Shown here: positions 25,736 through 35,845 of the stretch, in pieces
How positions within the stretch are numbered: position 1 is the stretch's first letter
How the letters are laid out: each line of letters starts with the position of its first letter
Assembly: GCF_025499605.1 (NCBI RefSeq)
Contig: NZ_JAFMVC010000002.1
Coordinates: 186,001 to 250,000, forward strand
Direction: 5' to 3'
Source of the DNA: Carboxylicivirga litoralis
Lineage (GTDB): Bacteria > Bacteroidota > Bacteroidia > Bacteroidales > Marinilabiliaceae
DNA length: 64,000 nt
Program-made: the position numbers and the translations under genes
Notes under the pieces: model-generated
Databases searched by the model: none
What the model was told of the DNA's origin: nothing
What the model saw: only the letters and a program-made list of their open reading frames with translations

Positions 25736-26734
25736 ATGAACATTAAACAAACCATAAAACAACTAACCAACCACAAAACACTTTCACGGGATGAGGCTCG
25801 ACAAGTGTTGGTTAATATTGCTAATGACGCTTACAATAAATCTGAAGTGGTCGCCTTTTTAACCGTCTTTATGATGCGACCAGTGACAGTAGAAGAGTTG
25901 TCCGGCTTTCGGGATGCATTGCTTGAATTGTGTTTACGCATTGACCTATCCGATTTCAGAACCATTGATATGTGTGGAACTGGTGGCGACGGGAAAAACA
26001 CTTTTAATGTGTCAACACTGGCATCGCTGGTGGTGGCAGGAGCAGGTGCTAAGGTCTCAAAACATGGGAACTACGGTGTGTCATCTTCGTGTGGTTCGTC
26101 GAATGTGATGGAATACCTGGGCTATCAGTTTACCAATGATGAAGAAACATTGAAAGAGCAGTTGAGTAAAGCGAACATCTGCTTTTTGCATGCACCGCTA
26201 TTTCACCCGGCTATGAAAGCAGTAGCTCCTATCCGTAAAGAGCTAGGACTGAAAACCTTCTTTAACATGCTGGGACCAATGGTAAATCCGTCATTTCCGG
26301 AACATCAGTTGGTTGGCGTTTTTAGTCTGGAATTGGCACGCGTGTATCAATACATCTATCAGCAAACTTCAAAGCAATATGTTATAGTGCATGCCTTGGA
26401 TGGTTACGATGAAGTGTCGTTAACGGGAGATTTTAAAGCGATTACAAATTCTGGTGAGCAGATTTATTCACCAACGGATTTTAAAATGAATCAAATTCAG
26501 GCAGAAGAGATTTTTGGAGGTGATACTATTCCTGAGGTAGCCGAAATCTTTATAAGGGTGTTAGAAGCTAAGGGCACCGAAGCACAAAATAATGTGGTGA
26601 TTGCCAATGCAGGATTGGCCTTAAACTGCTACTATCCGGAAAAAGGACTGGAACAAAACATTGAAGAGGCACGTCAGTCATTATTGGATGGAAAAGCAGC
26701 AAAAGTTTTGTCAGTGCTTTTAGAGATGTCTTGA
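25736..26734 (+). CDS. trpD: Anthranilate phosphoribosyltransferase
   Basis: TrpD transfers phosphoribose from PRPP to anthranilate. The 332-residue protein has the PRPP-binding glycine motif CGTGGDGKNTFNVST, the KHGNYGVSSSCGS loop and the anthranilate-site LGPMVNPSFPEHQLVGVF. An N-terminal helical domain is of normal length. It is separate from trpG here, unlike the fused enterobacterial form. It lies about 110 bp behind trpG, a gap taken up mainly by repeat DNA. Confidence 0.95.
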   Translation: MNIKQTIKQLTNHKTLSRDEARQVLVNIANDAYNKSEVVAFLTVFMMRPVTVEELSGFRDALLELCLRIDLSDFRTIDMCGTGGDGKNTFNVSTLASLVVAGAGAKVSKHGNYGVSSSCGSSNVMEYLGYQFTNDEETLKEQLSKANICFLHAPLFHPAMKAVAPIRKELGLKTFFNMLGPMVNPSFPEHQLVGVFSLELARVYQYIYQQTSKQYVIVHALDGYDEVSLTGDFKAITNSGEQIYSPTDFKMNQIQAEEIFGGDTIPEVAEIFIRVLEAKGTEAQNNVVIANAGLALNCYYPEKGLEQNIEEARQSLLDGKAAKVLSVLLEMS

Positions 26735-26762
26735 ATCTTGATACTTACGTCTTAAGTCTATA
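26733..26762. repeat. CTTGATACTT-type intergenic repeat
   Basis: CTTGAATCTTGATACTTACG fills the trpD-trpC gap. Similar phrases occur at 44796-44825 (before the cydB-linked small gene) and 50163-50187 (before hisB). Confidence 0.35.
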
Positions 26763-26767
26763 AAAAA

Positions 26768-27568
26768 ATGAATATTCTTGATAAAATAGTCGCTCAGAAA
26801 ATTGTAGAGGTAGAACAGGCTACAAAAGCTGTTTCGGTTGAACAGTTGATGGATAAACCACTATTTAATGAGGCCGTCCCATCGCTGAAAAATTCCATTG
26901 CCAGTCCTGAAAAAACGGGGGTGATAACTGAGTTTAAGCGACAATCGCCATCTAAAGGTGTTATTAATGGTAAAGTTAAAGTTGAAGATGTTGTGACTGG
27001 CTACGAAAGAGCAGGTTCGTCAGCATTATCAGTATTAACAGATCAGCAGTTTTTTGGTGGTTGTAATAAAGATTTAACCACCGCACGCCAAGTAACGACT
27101 ATTCCCATTCTTCGCAAAGATTTTATTATAGACCCTTACCAGGTGTATGAAGCTAAAGCGATTGGAGCGAGTGCAATTCTGTTAATCGCTGCCATTTTAG
27201 ATGTGGATCAAGCCAAAGAGTTGGGGGCGCTGGCTAATTATTTAGGTATGGAAGTGCTGATGGAATTACATGCTCCGGAGGAGACGAATCGATTAAACCC
27301 GTTTATCGATGTCATTGGCATTAATAACCGCAACCTAAAAACTTTTGAAGTTGATCTGGAACAATCGATAAAATTAGCTGCATCGCTACCTGATGATAAA
27401 CTTAAAATTTCAGAAAGTGGCATACACACACCAGAAGATGTCGTTTTCCTAAGAAAGAATGGCTTTGATGGTTTCCTGATTGGCGAGAGCTTTATGAAAA
27501 CGACTGATCCGGCAAATGCTTTTACTGAGTTTGCCCGAGCAATTAAAGTAAAAGCTGAAACATTATAA
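26768..27568 (+). CDS. trpC: Indole-3-glycerol phosphate synthase
   Basis: TrpC closes the indole ring, converting CdRP to indole-3-glycerol phosphate with loss of CO2. The 266-residue TIM barrel has EFKRQSPSKGVIN at the first active-site strand, ILRKDFIIDPYQVYEAK, IGINNRNLKTFEVD and ISESGIHTPEDV, all conserved. It is a stand-alone enzyme, not fused to TrpF. Confidence 0.95.
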   Translation: MNILDKIVAQKIVEVEQATKAVSVEQLMDKPLFNEAVPSLKNSIASPEKTGVITEFKRQSPSKGVINGKVKVEDVVTGYERAGSSALSVLTDQQFFGGCNKDLTTARQVTTIPILRKDFIIDPYQVYEAKAIGASAILLIAAILDVDQAKELGALANYLGMEVLMELHAPEETNRLNPFIDVIGINNRNLKTFEVDLEQSIKLAASLPDDKLKISESGIHTPEDVVFLRKNGFDGFLIGESFMKTTDPANAFTEFARAIKVKAETL

Positions 27569-27585
27569 CTACTGACCACTTAACC

Positions 27586-28221
27586 ATGAACCAAATTCCC
27601 GAAATAAAAGTATGTGGCATGCGAGATAGCTCTAATATCAGTGAGCTATTAATGCTGAAGCCGGAATATGTGGGGTTTATTTTCTATGAAAAGTCACCAC
27701 GTTTTATTGAGCAAAAGCCAAATATTGCCTTTAGAGCTGCCACTAAAAAAGTGGGTGTGTTTGTTAATGCCAGTGAGCGCACTATCAACGAAAAACGCAT
27801 CCATTTTGGTTTGGATATTATTCAGTTACACGGTAATGAATCACCAGAGCTTTGTTTTTTGCTCAAACAAAGTGGTGCAAAAGTGATGAAAGTATTTCAG
27901 GTGGATGAGGATTTTGACTTTCAACAGACACGCCGTTATCAGGATTATTGTGATTACTTTTTATTCGACACACAGACGAAAGCCTTTGGCGGAAGCGGGA
28001 AGAAGTTTGACTGGCGATTATTGGGAAAATATAACAATGCCCGACCTGTGTTTTTAAGTGGTGGCATTGGGCCTGATGATGTTAATGAAATAAAGAAGAT
28101 AAAAGACTTGAATCTCAAAGCGATTGATGTTAATAGCAAATTTGAGTTAGAACCGGCAATAAAAGATATCCAATTGCTATCCGATTTTTTCAATGAATTA
28201 AGAAAACCAGAATCAGAATGA
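27586..28221 (+). CDS. trpF: Phosphoribosylanthranilate isomerase
   Basis: TrpF isomerises phosphoribosylanthranilate to CdRP. The 211-residue TIM barrel opens with [12 protein letters not shown] (catalytic Cys) and has [19 protein letters not shown] and [14 protein letters not shown], plus the terminal [11 protein letters not shown] that binds phosphate. Its stop overlaps the trpB start as ATGA, indicating translational coupling. Confidence 0.94.
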   Translation: MNQIPEIKVCGMRDSSNISELLMLKPEYVGFIFYEKSPRFIEQKPNIAFRAATKKVGVFVNASERTINEKRIHFGLDIIQLHGNESPELCFLLKQSGAKVMKVFQVDEDFDFQQTRRYQDYCDYFLFDTQTKAFGGSGKKFDWRLLGKYNNARPVFLSGGIGPDDVNEIKKIKDLNLKAIDVNSKFELEPAIKDIQLLSDFFNELRKPESE

Positions 28222-29411
28222 GTAATCAGAGTAAATATCAGGCAGATGAAAACGGTATGTATGGCCAGTTTGGTGGTGCTTTTATTCCGGAGATGCTGTA
28301 TCCAAATATTGAGAACCTGAAAAAGGTCTATAAAGAAATTATTGCTTCGGAGGCTTTCCAGGCTGAATATAAGTCTTTGCTAAAAGATTATGTAGGACGA
28401 CCATCACCACTGTATTATGCGACTCGCTTATCTGATAAATATAAAACCAATATATACCTGAAGCGCGAAGACCTGAATCATACCGGCGCGCACAAAATCA
28501 ATAATACTGTGGGGCAGATTCTGATTGCCAAACACATGGGGAAGGAGCGTATAATCGCTGAAACGGGAGCTGGGCAACATGGCGTTGCTACAGCAACAGC
28601 TTGCGCACTCATGGGCTTAAAGTGTGTGGTGTATATGGGCGAAGTTGATATAAAAAGGCAGGCTCCCAATGTGGCCCGCATGAAGATGTTAGGAGCCGAA
28701 GTAGTGGCGGCCAAATCAGGAAGTCGAACATTAAAGGATGCCACCAATGAAGCTTTGCGTGATTGGATTTGTAATCCTGAAGATACGTTTTACCTGATAG
28801 GTTCTGTCGTGGGGCCGCATCCTTATCCCGATATGGTGGCACGCTTGCAGGCTGTTATCAGCGAAGAAATCAAACAACAGATTGCCGAGAAGACCGATAA
28901 AGATTATCCGGATTATGTGATTGCCTGCGTGGGAGGCGGTAGCAATGCAGCAGGTTCGTTCTATCACTTTTTAGACGATGAACGGGTGAAGCTGGTAGCT
29001 GTTGAAGCATCCGGTTTGGGTATTGATTCTGGCGAAACAGCTGCTACTATTGCTTTAGGTGATAAGGGTATAATCCACGGAAGCAAGACATTTTTGATGC
29101 AAAGCGACGATGGACAGATTACAGAGCCATATTCTATTTCGGCCGGATTGGATTATCCGGGTATTGGCCCTCAGCATGCGCATTTATTTGAAACGGGTCG
29201 AGCCACTTTTTTATCGGCCACCGATAAAGAGTCTTTAGATGCAGCCTTGCAATTAACCAGGCTCGAGGGAATTATTCCAGCATTGGAGTCGGCGCATGCA
29301 TTGGCAGCATTAAATAAGATGCGCTTCAAACCAGATGATTCAGTCGTCATAACCGTATCGGGACGCGGAGATAAAGATATGGCAACATACATGGAACGTT
29401 TTGACTTTTGA
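28218..29411 (+). CDS. trpB: Tryptophan synthase beta chain
   Basis: TrpB joins indole and serine to form tryptophan using pyridoxal phosphate. The 397-residue protein carries the PLP lysine in HTGAHKINN (Lys93), the indole-site [12 protein letters not shown] and the phosphate-binding [11 protein letters not shown]. The N-terminal [13 protein letters not shown] is typical of the TrpB1 class that works with TrpA. It overlaps trpF at its start, and trpA begins within a few bases of its stop. Confidence 0.97.
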   Translation: MSNQSKYQADENGMYGQFGGAFIPEMLYPNIENLKKVYKEIIASEAFQAEYKSLLKDYVGRPSPLYYATRLSDKYKTNIYLKREDLNHTGAHKINNTVGQILIAKHMGKERIIAETGAGQHGVATATACALMGLKCVVYMGEVDIKRQAPNVARMKMLGAEVVAAKSGSRTLKDATNEALRDWICNPEDTFYLIGSVVGPHPYPDMVARLQAVISEEIKQQIAEKTDKDYPDYVIACVGGGSNAAGSFYHFLDDERVKLVAVEASGLGIDSGETAATIALGDKGIIHGSKTFLMQSDDGQITEPYSISAGLDYPGIGPQHAHLFETGRATFLSATDKESLDAALQLTRLEGIIPALESAHALAALNKMRFKPDDSVVITVSGRGDKDMATYMERFDF

Positions 29412-29413
29412 CT

Positions 29414-30190
29414 ATGAACAGATTACAACAACTCTTTCGAGATAAAAAAGATATTTGCTCGGTGTATTTTACAGCCGGGTATCCAGAACTGGATGATACA
29501 ATGCCTGTGTTGCAGGCACTTGAAAATGGTGGAGCTGATTTAGTAGAGCTGGGGATGCCTTTTTCCGACCCATTGGCTGATGGACCAACCATTCAGGCTA
29601 GCAGTGAGCAAGCATTAGAGTATGGGATGAGTATTAAAAAGCTGTTTGAGCAGATAAAAGACATGCGTCAAACCATTTCAATGCCTGTGGTTCTGATGGG
29701 GTATTTTAATCCCGTTTTTAAATATGGTGTTCGGGAATTTATCGCCAAATGCCAGGAAGTGGGTGTTGATGGCCTGATTTTACCTGATTTGCCATTTGAT
29801 GAATACCGTGAGCAATATCAGCAGTTATTTGAAGAAGCAGGCATCGCGAACATCTTTTTGATCACACCGCAAACATCTAACGAACGCATTAAGTTGATTG
29901 ATGCCAATAGCAAAAGCTTTATTTATGTGGTTTCATCGGCTTCAGTTACAGGTGCGAAGAAAGAGGTTGAACAGAAACAAATTGATTACTTCAACCGCGT
30001 AAATGATCTTGGATTGAAAGCTCCGCGATTGATTGGCTTTGGAATCAGCAATCGCTCAACTTTTGAAACAGCCTGCCAGCATGCCTCAGGTGCAATTATA
30101 GGCAGTGCCTTTGTGAAACTGTTAGGCGAATATGGGGCTGATGTAGGTAAGATTAAAAAGTTTATTAAGAGTATTAAGCCTGAAGATTAA
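29414..30190 (+). CDS. trpA: Tryptophan synthase alpha chain
   Basis: TrpA cleaves indole-3-glycerol phosphate and channels indole to TrpB. Catalytic acids are seen in VELGMPFSDPLADGP, equivalent to the Glu and Asp pair of the family. PVVLMGYFNPVFKYG and GFGISNRSTFE are also conserved. A TTG start at 29408 overlapping trpB is possible, but the ATG at 29414, two bases after the trpB stop, fits homologues better. It is the last trp gene; about 200 bp of repeat-like intergenic DNA follows. Confidence 0.96.
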   Translation: MNRLQQLFRDKKDICSVYFTAGYPELDDTMPVLQALENGGADLVELGMPFSDPLADGPTIQASSEQALEYGMSIKKLFEQIKDMRQTISMPVVLMGYFNPVFKYGVREFIAKCQEVGVDGLILPDLPFDEYREQYQQLFEEAGIANIFLITPQTSNERIKLIDANSKSFIYVVSSASVTGAKKEVEQKQIDYFNRVNDLGLKAPRLIGFGISNRSTFETACQHASGAIIGSAFVKLLGEYGADVGKIKKFIKSIKPED

Positions 30191-30286
30191 AGTCCGTAGC
30201 CCGAAGAGAACTGAGAACAGAGAGGTGAGAATTGAGAGAAGAGATAATTAAGCAAGCTATCAGCTTTTTAAGAAAGTACAGAATAT

Positions 30287-30322
30287 CTTCCCCCTGGGGA
30301 AGTGCCGTAAGGCGAAGGGGGA
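30287..30322. repeat. CCCC/GGGG palindromic repeat, 3' half copy
   Basis: CTTCCCCCTGGGGAAGTGCC followed by GTAAGGCGAAGGGGGAA matches the second half of the long elements at 31861 and 50032. It lies between trpA and purU. Confidence 0.7.
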
Positions 30323-30399
30323 ATAATCATCGTTAACCTGGCTGTCAGCCGGAAGCTTTATAAAATAACCGCGCACTGCGCACTAAGCACTGAATAAAC

Positions 30400-31257
30400 A
30401 TGCAAAATACCGCCATTATCCGCATCCATTGCCCCGACCAGCCGGGAATAGTTGCCAACGTTACTGATTTTCTCTATCGGAATAACGGTAATATCCTGTA
30501 CCTCGATCAACATACCGACCGTGCCGAGAATCGCTTTTTTATGCGTGTGGAATGGGATTTAGATGGGTTTGCTATTGAAGCAGATGATATAAAAGAGGCG
30601 TTTAACAAGGTGATTGCCCAGCCGATGCAAATGGTGTGGACACTTAATTTTTCATCACAAACACCGCGAATGGCCATTTTTGTATCGCGGGCATCGCATT
30701 GTTTATACGATTTATTGGCTCGATACAGTGCCGGCGAACTAAATGTTGACATACCGCTTATTATCAGCAATCACAAAGATCTGGAAGTGGTGGCGCAGCA
30801 GTTTGGCATTCCATACTATCACCTGCCATTAGCAAAAGAGAATAAGCCGGAAGCAGAGGCTGAACAATTACGACTTTGTGCCGAATACAATATTGATTTC
30901 ATCGTATTGGCACGTTACATGCAGATTTTGTCCCCCGAGTTTAATGCACAATATCCTGATAGAATTATTAATATTCACCATTCTTTCTTGCCAGCTTTTG
31001 CTGGAGCTAAACCCTATCATGCCGCACATTCGCGTGGAGTGAAGCTGATTGGAGCAACCGGGCATTATGTCACATCCGACCTGGATGCCGGGCCGATTAT
31101 TGAGCAGGATGTTATTAAAATATCGCATCACGATACGGTTCAAAGCTTGGTGCAGAAAGGTAAAGATGTGGAGAAGATGGTGCTGTCGCGTGCAGTACAA
31201 AAGCATATCGATAGAAAGACATTGGTATATAAAAATAAAACCATCATATTCGCTTAA
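30400..31257 (+). CDS. purU: Formyltetrahydrofolate deformylase
   Basis: PurU hydrolyses 10-formyl-tetrahydrofolate to formate and tetrahydrofolate, balancing one-carbon pools. The 285-residue protein starts with an ACT domain (IIRIHCPDQPGIVANVTDFL) and continues with the formyl-hydrolase core, including IINIHHSFLPAFAGAKPYH and the catalytic Asp region TSDLDAGPIIEQD. ACT domains in this family bind Met and Gly. It lies between the trp operon and hisH; histidine and purine synthesis share one-carbon metabolism, but the link is only positional. Confidence 0.94.
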   Translation: MQNTAIIRIHCPDQPGIVANVTDFLYRNNGNILYLDQHTDRAENRFFMRVEWDLDGFAIEADDIKEAFNKVIAQPMQMVWTLNFSSQTPRMAIFVSRASHCLYDLLARYSAGELNVDIPLIISNHKDLEVVAQQFGIPYYHLPLAKENKPEAEAEQLRLCAEYNIDFIVLARYMQILSPEFNAQYPDRIINIHHSFLPAFAGAKPYHAAHSRGVKLIGATGHYVTSDLDAGPIIEQDVIKISHHDTVQSLVQKGKDVEKMVLSRAVQKHIDRKTLVYKNKTIIFA

Positions 31258-31287
31258 CTAAAATATTGCAAATTTAAATTTCAACCC

Positions 31288-31809
31288 ATGAAACAGTTCG
31301 TAATAGTATTTACATTGACATTAATGTCAGTATCAATCTTTGCTCAAATGCCTGATGAACGCGGTTATATTGTAAAAGTTGGAGATATGGCACCCGACTT
31401 TGAAATGCCTTTAACCGATGGTTCAACAGTAAAGCTATCTGATTTACGAGGCCATGTTGTTATGCTCCAATTCACAGCTAGTTGGTGTGGTGTGTGCCGA
31501 AAAGAAATGCCGCACATTGAAAAAGAAATATGGCAGGCATATAAGGATAAAGGTTTAAAAGTATATGGAGTTGATCGGGATGAACCGAGAGAAAAAGCCA
31601 TTGAAATGATTGAATCAACTGGCATTACCTATCCAATGGGCTTAGATGATAATGCTGATATTTTTGGCTTGTATGCTGATAAAAAATCCGGTGTCACTCG
31701 TAATGTTTTAATTAATAAAGAAGGTAAAATCATATTTCTGACCCGATTATTTAATAAAGATGAATTTGCGGCACTTGTGAAGAAGATTGGAGAGGAAGTG
31801 GATAAATAG
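31288..31809 (+). CDS. TlpA/ResA-like periplasmic thioredoxin-fold protein
   Basis: A 173-residue exported protein: signal peptide MKQFVIVFTLTLMSVSIFAQ, then an AhpC-TSA/Redoxin fold with VGDMAPDFEMPLTDGSTVKL and the redox pair in ASWCGVCRKEM (CGVC). The acidic tail VDRDEPREKAIEMIESTGI matches TlpA-like disulphide reductases of Bacteroidota. The likely role is thiol-disulphide exchange in the periplasm. The motif CxxC rules out a one-Cys peroxiredoxin. It follows purU by 30 bp. Confidence 0.88.
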   Translation: MKQFVIVFTLTLMSVSIFAQMPDERGYIVKVGDMAPDFEMPLTDGSTVKLSDLRGHVVMLQFTASWCGVCRKEMPHIEKEIWQAYKDKGLKVYGVDRDEPREKAIEMIESTGITYPMGLDDNADIFGLYADKKSGVTRNVLINKEGKIIFLTRLFNKDEFAALVKKIGEEVDK

Positions 31810-31860
31810 TGCGCTGTATCTCGAGTCAAGTCAGGTACCAAATTTCTGTTAAGTTAGGAA

Positions 31861-31946
31861 ATTCCCCCTCTCCCTCCGGGTATCTCCCCAAGGGGAGAAT
31901 GTAGAACGAATCTTCCCCTTGGGAAAGTGTTAAAGGCGAAGGGGGT
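31861..31946. repeat. CCCC/GGGG palindromic repeat, full-length copy
   Basis: Starts TTCCCCCTCTCCCT, contains the hairpin TCTCCCCAAGGGGAGA, then a second hairpin CTTCCCCTTGGGAAAG, and ends GGCGAAGGGGG, complementary to the start. It fills the tlpA-hisH gap. Confidence 0.8.
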
Positions 31947-32027
31947 ATGCATTTTTGTATTACTAATTGAGAAGTTAGAGGAGATAGACAGAATGCTAAA
32001 AGGTTTAAAGTCAAAATTGAAATAAAC

Positions 32028-32660
32028 ATGATTGAAAAGATGGGCGATTCTTCGGACACTCAAAAAATAGTCATCATCAAATATAACGCCGGGAATATTC
32101 GCTCGGTCACCAATGCTTTAGCTCGTCTTGGCTATGAGGCTGAAATAACAGGGGATCCTGATAAAATAAAAGAAGCGGATAAGGTTATTTTTCCTGGAGT
32201 GGGTGAGGCTAGTACTACAATGGCTTACTTGCGGGCGACCGGTTTAGATGAGGTTATTACAAAGCTCAAGCAGCCGGTTCTGGGTATTTGTTTGGGTATG
32301 CAGCTGATGTGTAGCTATTCTGAAGAAGGGGGTGTTGATTGTTTGGGTATTTTTGACGAACAGGTCAAGAAGTTTCAATTGCCCGAGCCAAATGATAGGA
32401 ATGTTAAAATTCCGCATATGGGGTGGAATAAAATCGCGAATGTAAAGATGCCTCTTTTTGATGGCTCATTGGAAGGAGAGTATGTTTATTTTGTGCATAG
32501 TTTCTATGTAGCTATGGGGGAAGATACAGCGGCCACAACTAAATATATTCATCCTTATAGTTCTGCTCTTCAGAAAGATAATTTTTATGCAACTCAATTT
32601 CACCCGGAGAAGAGTGGTTCTGTTGGTGAGCGTATTTTGGCTAATTTTTTAAAGTTATAA
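32028..32660 (+). CDS. hisH: Imidazole glycerol phosphate synthase, glutaminase subunit
   Basis: HisH supplies ammonia from glutamine to HisF. The 210-residue protein has the class I triad: Cys in LGICLGMQLM, and His and Glu in TQFHPEKSG. IKYNAGNIRSVTNAL and VIFPGVGEAS are also typical. About a dozen residues (MIEKMGDSSDTQK) precede the usual start of the fold, so translation may begin slightly later. It leads a tight four-gene unit (gaps of 6, 18 and 18 bp). No leader peptide with His codons was found upstream, in contrast to hisG. Confidence 0.94.
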   Translation: MIEKMGDSSDTQKIVIIKYNAGNIRSVTNALARLGYEAEITGDPDKIKEADKVIFPGVGEASTTMAYLRATGLDEVITKLKQPVLGICLGMQLMCSYSEEGGVDCLGIFDEQVKKFQLPEPNDRNVKIPHMGWNKIANVKMPLFDGSLEGEYVYFVHSFYVAMGEDTAATTKYIHPYSSALQKDNFYATQFHPEKSGSVGERILANFLKL

Positions 32661-32666
32661 CAACGA

Positions 32667-33392
32667 ATGAACATGATTGACATCATACCGGCGATTGACC
32701 TTATTGACGGAAAATGTGTTCGCCTGAGTCAGGGTGATTACAATAGCAAAAAGGTTTATAATGAAGATCCGCTTGAGGTGGCTAAAGAATTTGAAGACCA
32801 TGGGATCACTCGCTTGCATCTGGTTGATTTAGATGGAGCTAAAGCCGGACGAATTATAAATTATAAGGTACTGGAGCGAATTGCAGGAAAAACTAATCTG
32901 ATAGTTGATTTTGGTGGTGGACTAAAAACATCAGAGGATCTTCATATAGCTTTTGAATCAGGTGCCCAAATGGTTACAGGTGGTTCTATTGCAGTGAAGA
33001 ATCCACAGGAATTTGAGAGTTGGATAAAAGCCTATGGTTCTGAAAAGATCATTCTTGGTGCTGATGCGAAAGATAACAAGATAGCTGTTACAGGCTGGCT
33101 CGAAGAAACCGATCAGGAGCTAGTTCCTTTTATTGAAGATTATACAGATAAAGGGATTAAAAAGGTGATTTGTACAGACATCAGTAAAGATGGTATGTTG
33201 CAAGGGCCTGCTATTGAATTGTATAAAGAGATTCTGACCGAATTGCCAGACCTGTATCTGGTAGCAAGTGGCGGAGTTAGTAACCTGGCTGATATTGAAG
33301 CTTTGGCAGAAGCTAAAATTCCGGCAGTCATATTCGGAAAAGCCATTTATGAAGGAAAAATTAGCTTAAAGGAGCTCGAAAAGTTTGTCTAA
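32667..33392 (+). CDS. hisA: Phosphoribosylformimino-5-aminoimidazole carboxamide ribotide isomerase
   Basis: HisA converts ProFAR to PRFAR in histidine synthesis. The 241-residue TIM barrel has the catalytic Asp near the start ([19 protein letters not shown]), [13 protein letters not shown], and the second catalytic Asp in [13 protein letters not shown], with [12 protein letters not shown] as phosphate site. The start may be the ATG at 32667 or the one at 32673. Confidence 0.95.
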   Translation: MNMIDIIPAIDLIDGKCVRLSQGDYNSKKVYNEDPLEVAKEFEDHGITRLHLVDLDGAKAGRIINYKVLERIAGKTNLIVDFGGGLKTSEDLHIAFESGAQMVTGGSIAVKNPQEFESWIKAYGSEKIILGADAKDNKIAVTGWLEETDQELVPFIEDYTDKGIKKVICTDISKDGMLQGPAIELYKEILTELPDLYLVASGGVSNLADIEALAEAKIPAVIFGKAIYEGKISLKELEKFV

Positions 33393-33410
33393 AAACTAAC
33401 AACTAAGCTT

Positions 33411-34169
33411 ATGCTAGCAAAACGAATTATACCATGTCTTGATATAAAAAACGGTCAAACGGTAAAGGGCGTCAAGTTTGTCGAGATTAAAGAAGTAGGT
33501 GATCCGGTTGAATTAGGTGCTTTGTACGCCGAGCAAGGGGCTGATGAACTGGTTTTTCTGGATATAACAGCCAGTCACGAAGGGCGGAAAACCTTTGTGG
33601 ATTTAGTAAAACGAATTGCTCGGAATATCAATATTCCTTTTACGGTGGGCGGTGGAATTAGCGAGTTGAGTGATGCAGATGCTTTGCTAAATGCAGGGGC
33701 AGATAAAATATCAGTTAATTCTTCCGCAGTTCGTAATCCGCAATTAATAAATGATCTGGCTCAAAACTTCGGTAGGCAGTTTGTGGTTGCTGCCATTGAT
33801 GCGAAGCATCAGCAAGGTGACGATTGGACTGTAACCGTTAATGGCGGGCGAATCCCTACTGAGAAAAAGCTTTTCTCATGGGCCAGTGAGTGCGAAGAAC
33901 GAGGAGCTGGTGAGATACTTTTTACGAGTATGGATCATGATGGCGTAAAGCAGGGATTTGCCAATGAGGCTTTAGCAAAACTAAGTGATGAATTGAATAT
34001 CCCTATTATTGCATCTGGGGGAGCTGGAGCGATGGAGCATTTTAAAGATGTATTCACAATAGGTAAAGCCGATGCAGGATTAGCAGCTAGTATTTTTCAT
34101 TTTAAAGAGATTCCAATTCCGGAGCTAAAAGCTTACTTAAATAAAGAAGGTATCCCAATTCGATTATAA
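33411..34169 (+). CDS. hisF: Imidazole glycerol phosphate synthase, cyclase subunit
   Basis: HisF combines PRFAR with ammonia from HisH to give imidazole glycerol phosphate and AICAR, the branch linking histidine and purine synthesis. The 252-residue TIM barrel begins [20 protein letters not shown], with Asp11 and the second acid in [35 protein letters not shown] and [13 protein letters not shown] are phosphate sites. Confidence 0.96.
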   Translation: MLAKRIIPCLDIKNGQTVKGVKFVEIKEVGDPVELGALYAEQGADELVFLDITASHEGRKTFVDLVKRIARNINIPFTVGGGISELSDADALLNAGADKISVNSSAVRNPQLINDLAQNFGRQFVVAAIDAKHQQGDDWTVTVNGGRIPTEKKLFSWASECEERGAGEILFTSMDHDGVKQGFANEALAKLSDELNIPIIASGGAGAMEHFKDVFTIGKADAGLAASIFHFKEIPIPELKAYLNKEGIPIRL

Positions 34170-34187
34170 AACAATAAAAACCATATA

Positions 34188-34787
34188 ATGACTATTAACT
34201 ACGATAAACTTGGTAATGGCTTAATTCCTGCCATCATTCAAGATGCAGCTACCAACAAAGTATTGATGCTTGGATTTATGAATGAAGAAGCCTACAAAAA
34301 GACAAAGGCGGAGCGAAAAGTGACTTTTTACTCACGCACTAAAGAACGTCTTTGGACAAAAGGTGAAGAGTCAGGTAATTTTCTGAACGTTGTTTCTATA
34401 TCGGTTGATTGCGATGATGATACACTATTAATTAAAGTGAGTCCTGTTGGACCGGTATGTCATAAAGGAACAGATACCTGTTGGGGAGAGGAAAATGCAG
34501 CTGATGATATCCTATTCTTAAAAACACTACAGGACTTTATTGATAAGCGCAAAGAGGAAATGCCAGAAGGTTCATATACTACTCATTTATTTACTAAAGG
34601 AGTGCGTAAAATTACGCAGAAGGTAGGTGAAGAAGCCATTGAAACGGTTATTGGTGCTATGGCTAATGATGATGAAAACTTTTTGTATGAAGGCGCTGAT
34701 TTATTATACCACCTGATTGTTCTATTAACGCACAAAGGCTATCGAATTGAGGATTTGGCACGAGAACTAAAAAGTCGACATAAGTAA
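34188..34787 (+). CDS. hisIE: Bifunctional phosphoribosyl-AMP cyclohydrolase/phosphoribosyl-ATP pyrophosphatase
   Basis: The 199-residue protein joins two steps of histidine synthesis. The N-terminal cyclohydrolase (to about residue 105) has SRTKERLWTKGEESGNFL and the zinc region VSISVDCDDDTLLIKV with CHKGTDTCW. The C-terminal pyrophosphatase (HisE) part has TKGVRKITQKVGEEAIETVI and LYHLIVLL. It ends the hisHAFIE unit. Confidence 0.95.
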   Translation: MTINYDKLGNGLIPAIIQDAATNKVLMLGFMNEEAYKKTKAERKVTFYSRTKERLWTKGEESGNFLNVVSISVDCDDDTLLIKVSPVGPVCHKGTDTCWGEENAADDILFLKTLQDFIDKRKEEMPEGSYTTHLFTKGVRKITQKVGEEAIETVIGAMANDDENFLYEGADLLYHLIVLLTHKGYRIEDLARELKSRHK

Positions 34788-34802
34788 AATGAATTTTATA
34801 AT

Positions 34803-35801
34803 TCAATCATTATTAGGAGGGAATGTAGTTGATGTTTTAAATATCTCTTCTTTTGTATGATTTCTTATTAAATTTTGAAACGCTTTTACACTGTATATGT
34901 CAAAGTTGTTTAATTCTGCTTTTTTAACAAATTTGAGAGCAGATGAATAGTCTTTTATGTCGCAATAAACACCTGCTATATTTGCGAAAGCTACTCCATT
35001 TGTAGAGTCAATTGCTGCTGCAGTGTTAAAGTCTGCTAATGCTTTTTCGTAGTTTCTAATAGCTCGGTTCATAATGCCTCTGCAATTGTAGCCGTAAAAG
35101 TTATCATTCATAAAAAGGATAGAGGTATCTAAATATGCGATACCTTTATCTATTTTATTATCATCTGCATAAGTTTGTCCTAGTTCAAAGTACAAATAAC
35201 TATTTGTAGGCTCATACTTAATTGCTTGGTGTAGTGTCTCAATTGCTATTTTATGACGGAATGTTGAACGAAAATGTTTAGCATCATTTACCAGTTGTAT
35301 TGTTTGAGGATAATAGAACGTAGAGATATCGGGTTCTATTTTTATCGCATTGTAACGACTATACCAATGAGTTGGAATTAATCTTCTTGGAGAATGATAG
35401 AATGGTTTTGTGAATAAAGGTATGGTTGTAATTAGAATTATTAGTATTGTTAAGCTTTGTTTTATTTCTTGAAGTGGGAATAGTAATAGATATATCGAAC
35501 CATATATTATAAAAAGTGGGATGATAATAATTGAAGGGATATCGGCAACAGTAAAAGCAGTATATTATAGAAATACTAATATTGATGAAATTGATATTAG
35601 CATTGGTATCCACAAATGTTGACTATTTTTATGTTTATTGAGTAATATCCTTATCGATTTAATTAGGAAATAAATCGAAATACCTAAAGAACTAAAAGCA
35701 TATACTACAAGGCCAGCATTGTAATTATCGTAATAACCAAGAAGTCCAAATGGCGTAAGAAAAAGTATAAAATAAAAAACTATACTTGTTATGATTTTCA
35801 T
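34803..35801 (-). pseudogene. Membrane-anchored TPR protein broken by an in-frame TAA
   Basis: One continuous frame runs from 35801 (MKIITSIVFYFILFLTPFGL) to 34803 but is cut by a TAA at 35567-35565. Before the stop are two or three hydrophobic helices. After it, with no shift of frame and no other stop, come another two hydrophobic stretches (PSIIIIPLFIIYGSIYLLLF) and then TPR-type repeats (NSYLYFELGQTYADDNKIDK and AIRNYEKALADFNTAAAIDS). The simplest reading is a single gene with a recent nonsense mutation or a sequencing error. Two separate proteins are possible only if the second starts at a TTG near 35195. Function unknown. Confidence 0.7.
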
Positions 35802-35845
35802 TGTTTCTGTATTTAGACTTTGATTTATAAAAATAGATATAAGTT

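Noticed and set aside
31826-32063. Minus-strand ORFs across the tlpA-hisH gap
   Set aside because: They translate the palindromic CCCC/GGGG repeat and have no other support.
35359-35613. 84-codon minus-strand ORF in the TPR region
   Set aside because: It is in another frame; the frame shared by the flanking parts encodes membrane helices and TPR repeats continuously apart from one TAA.
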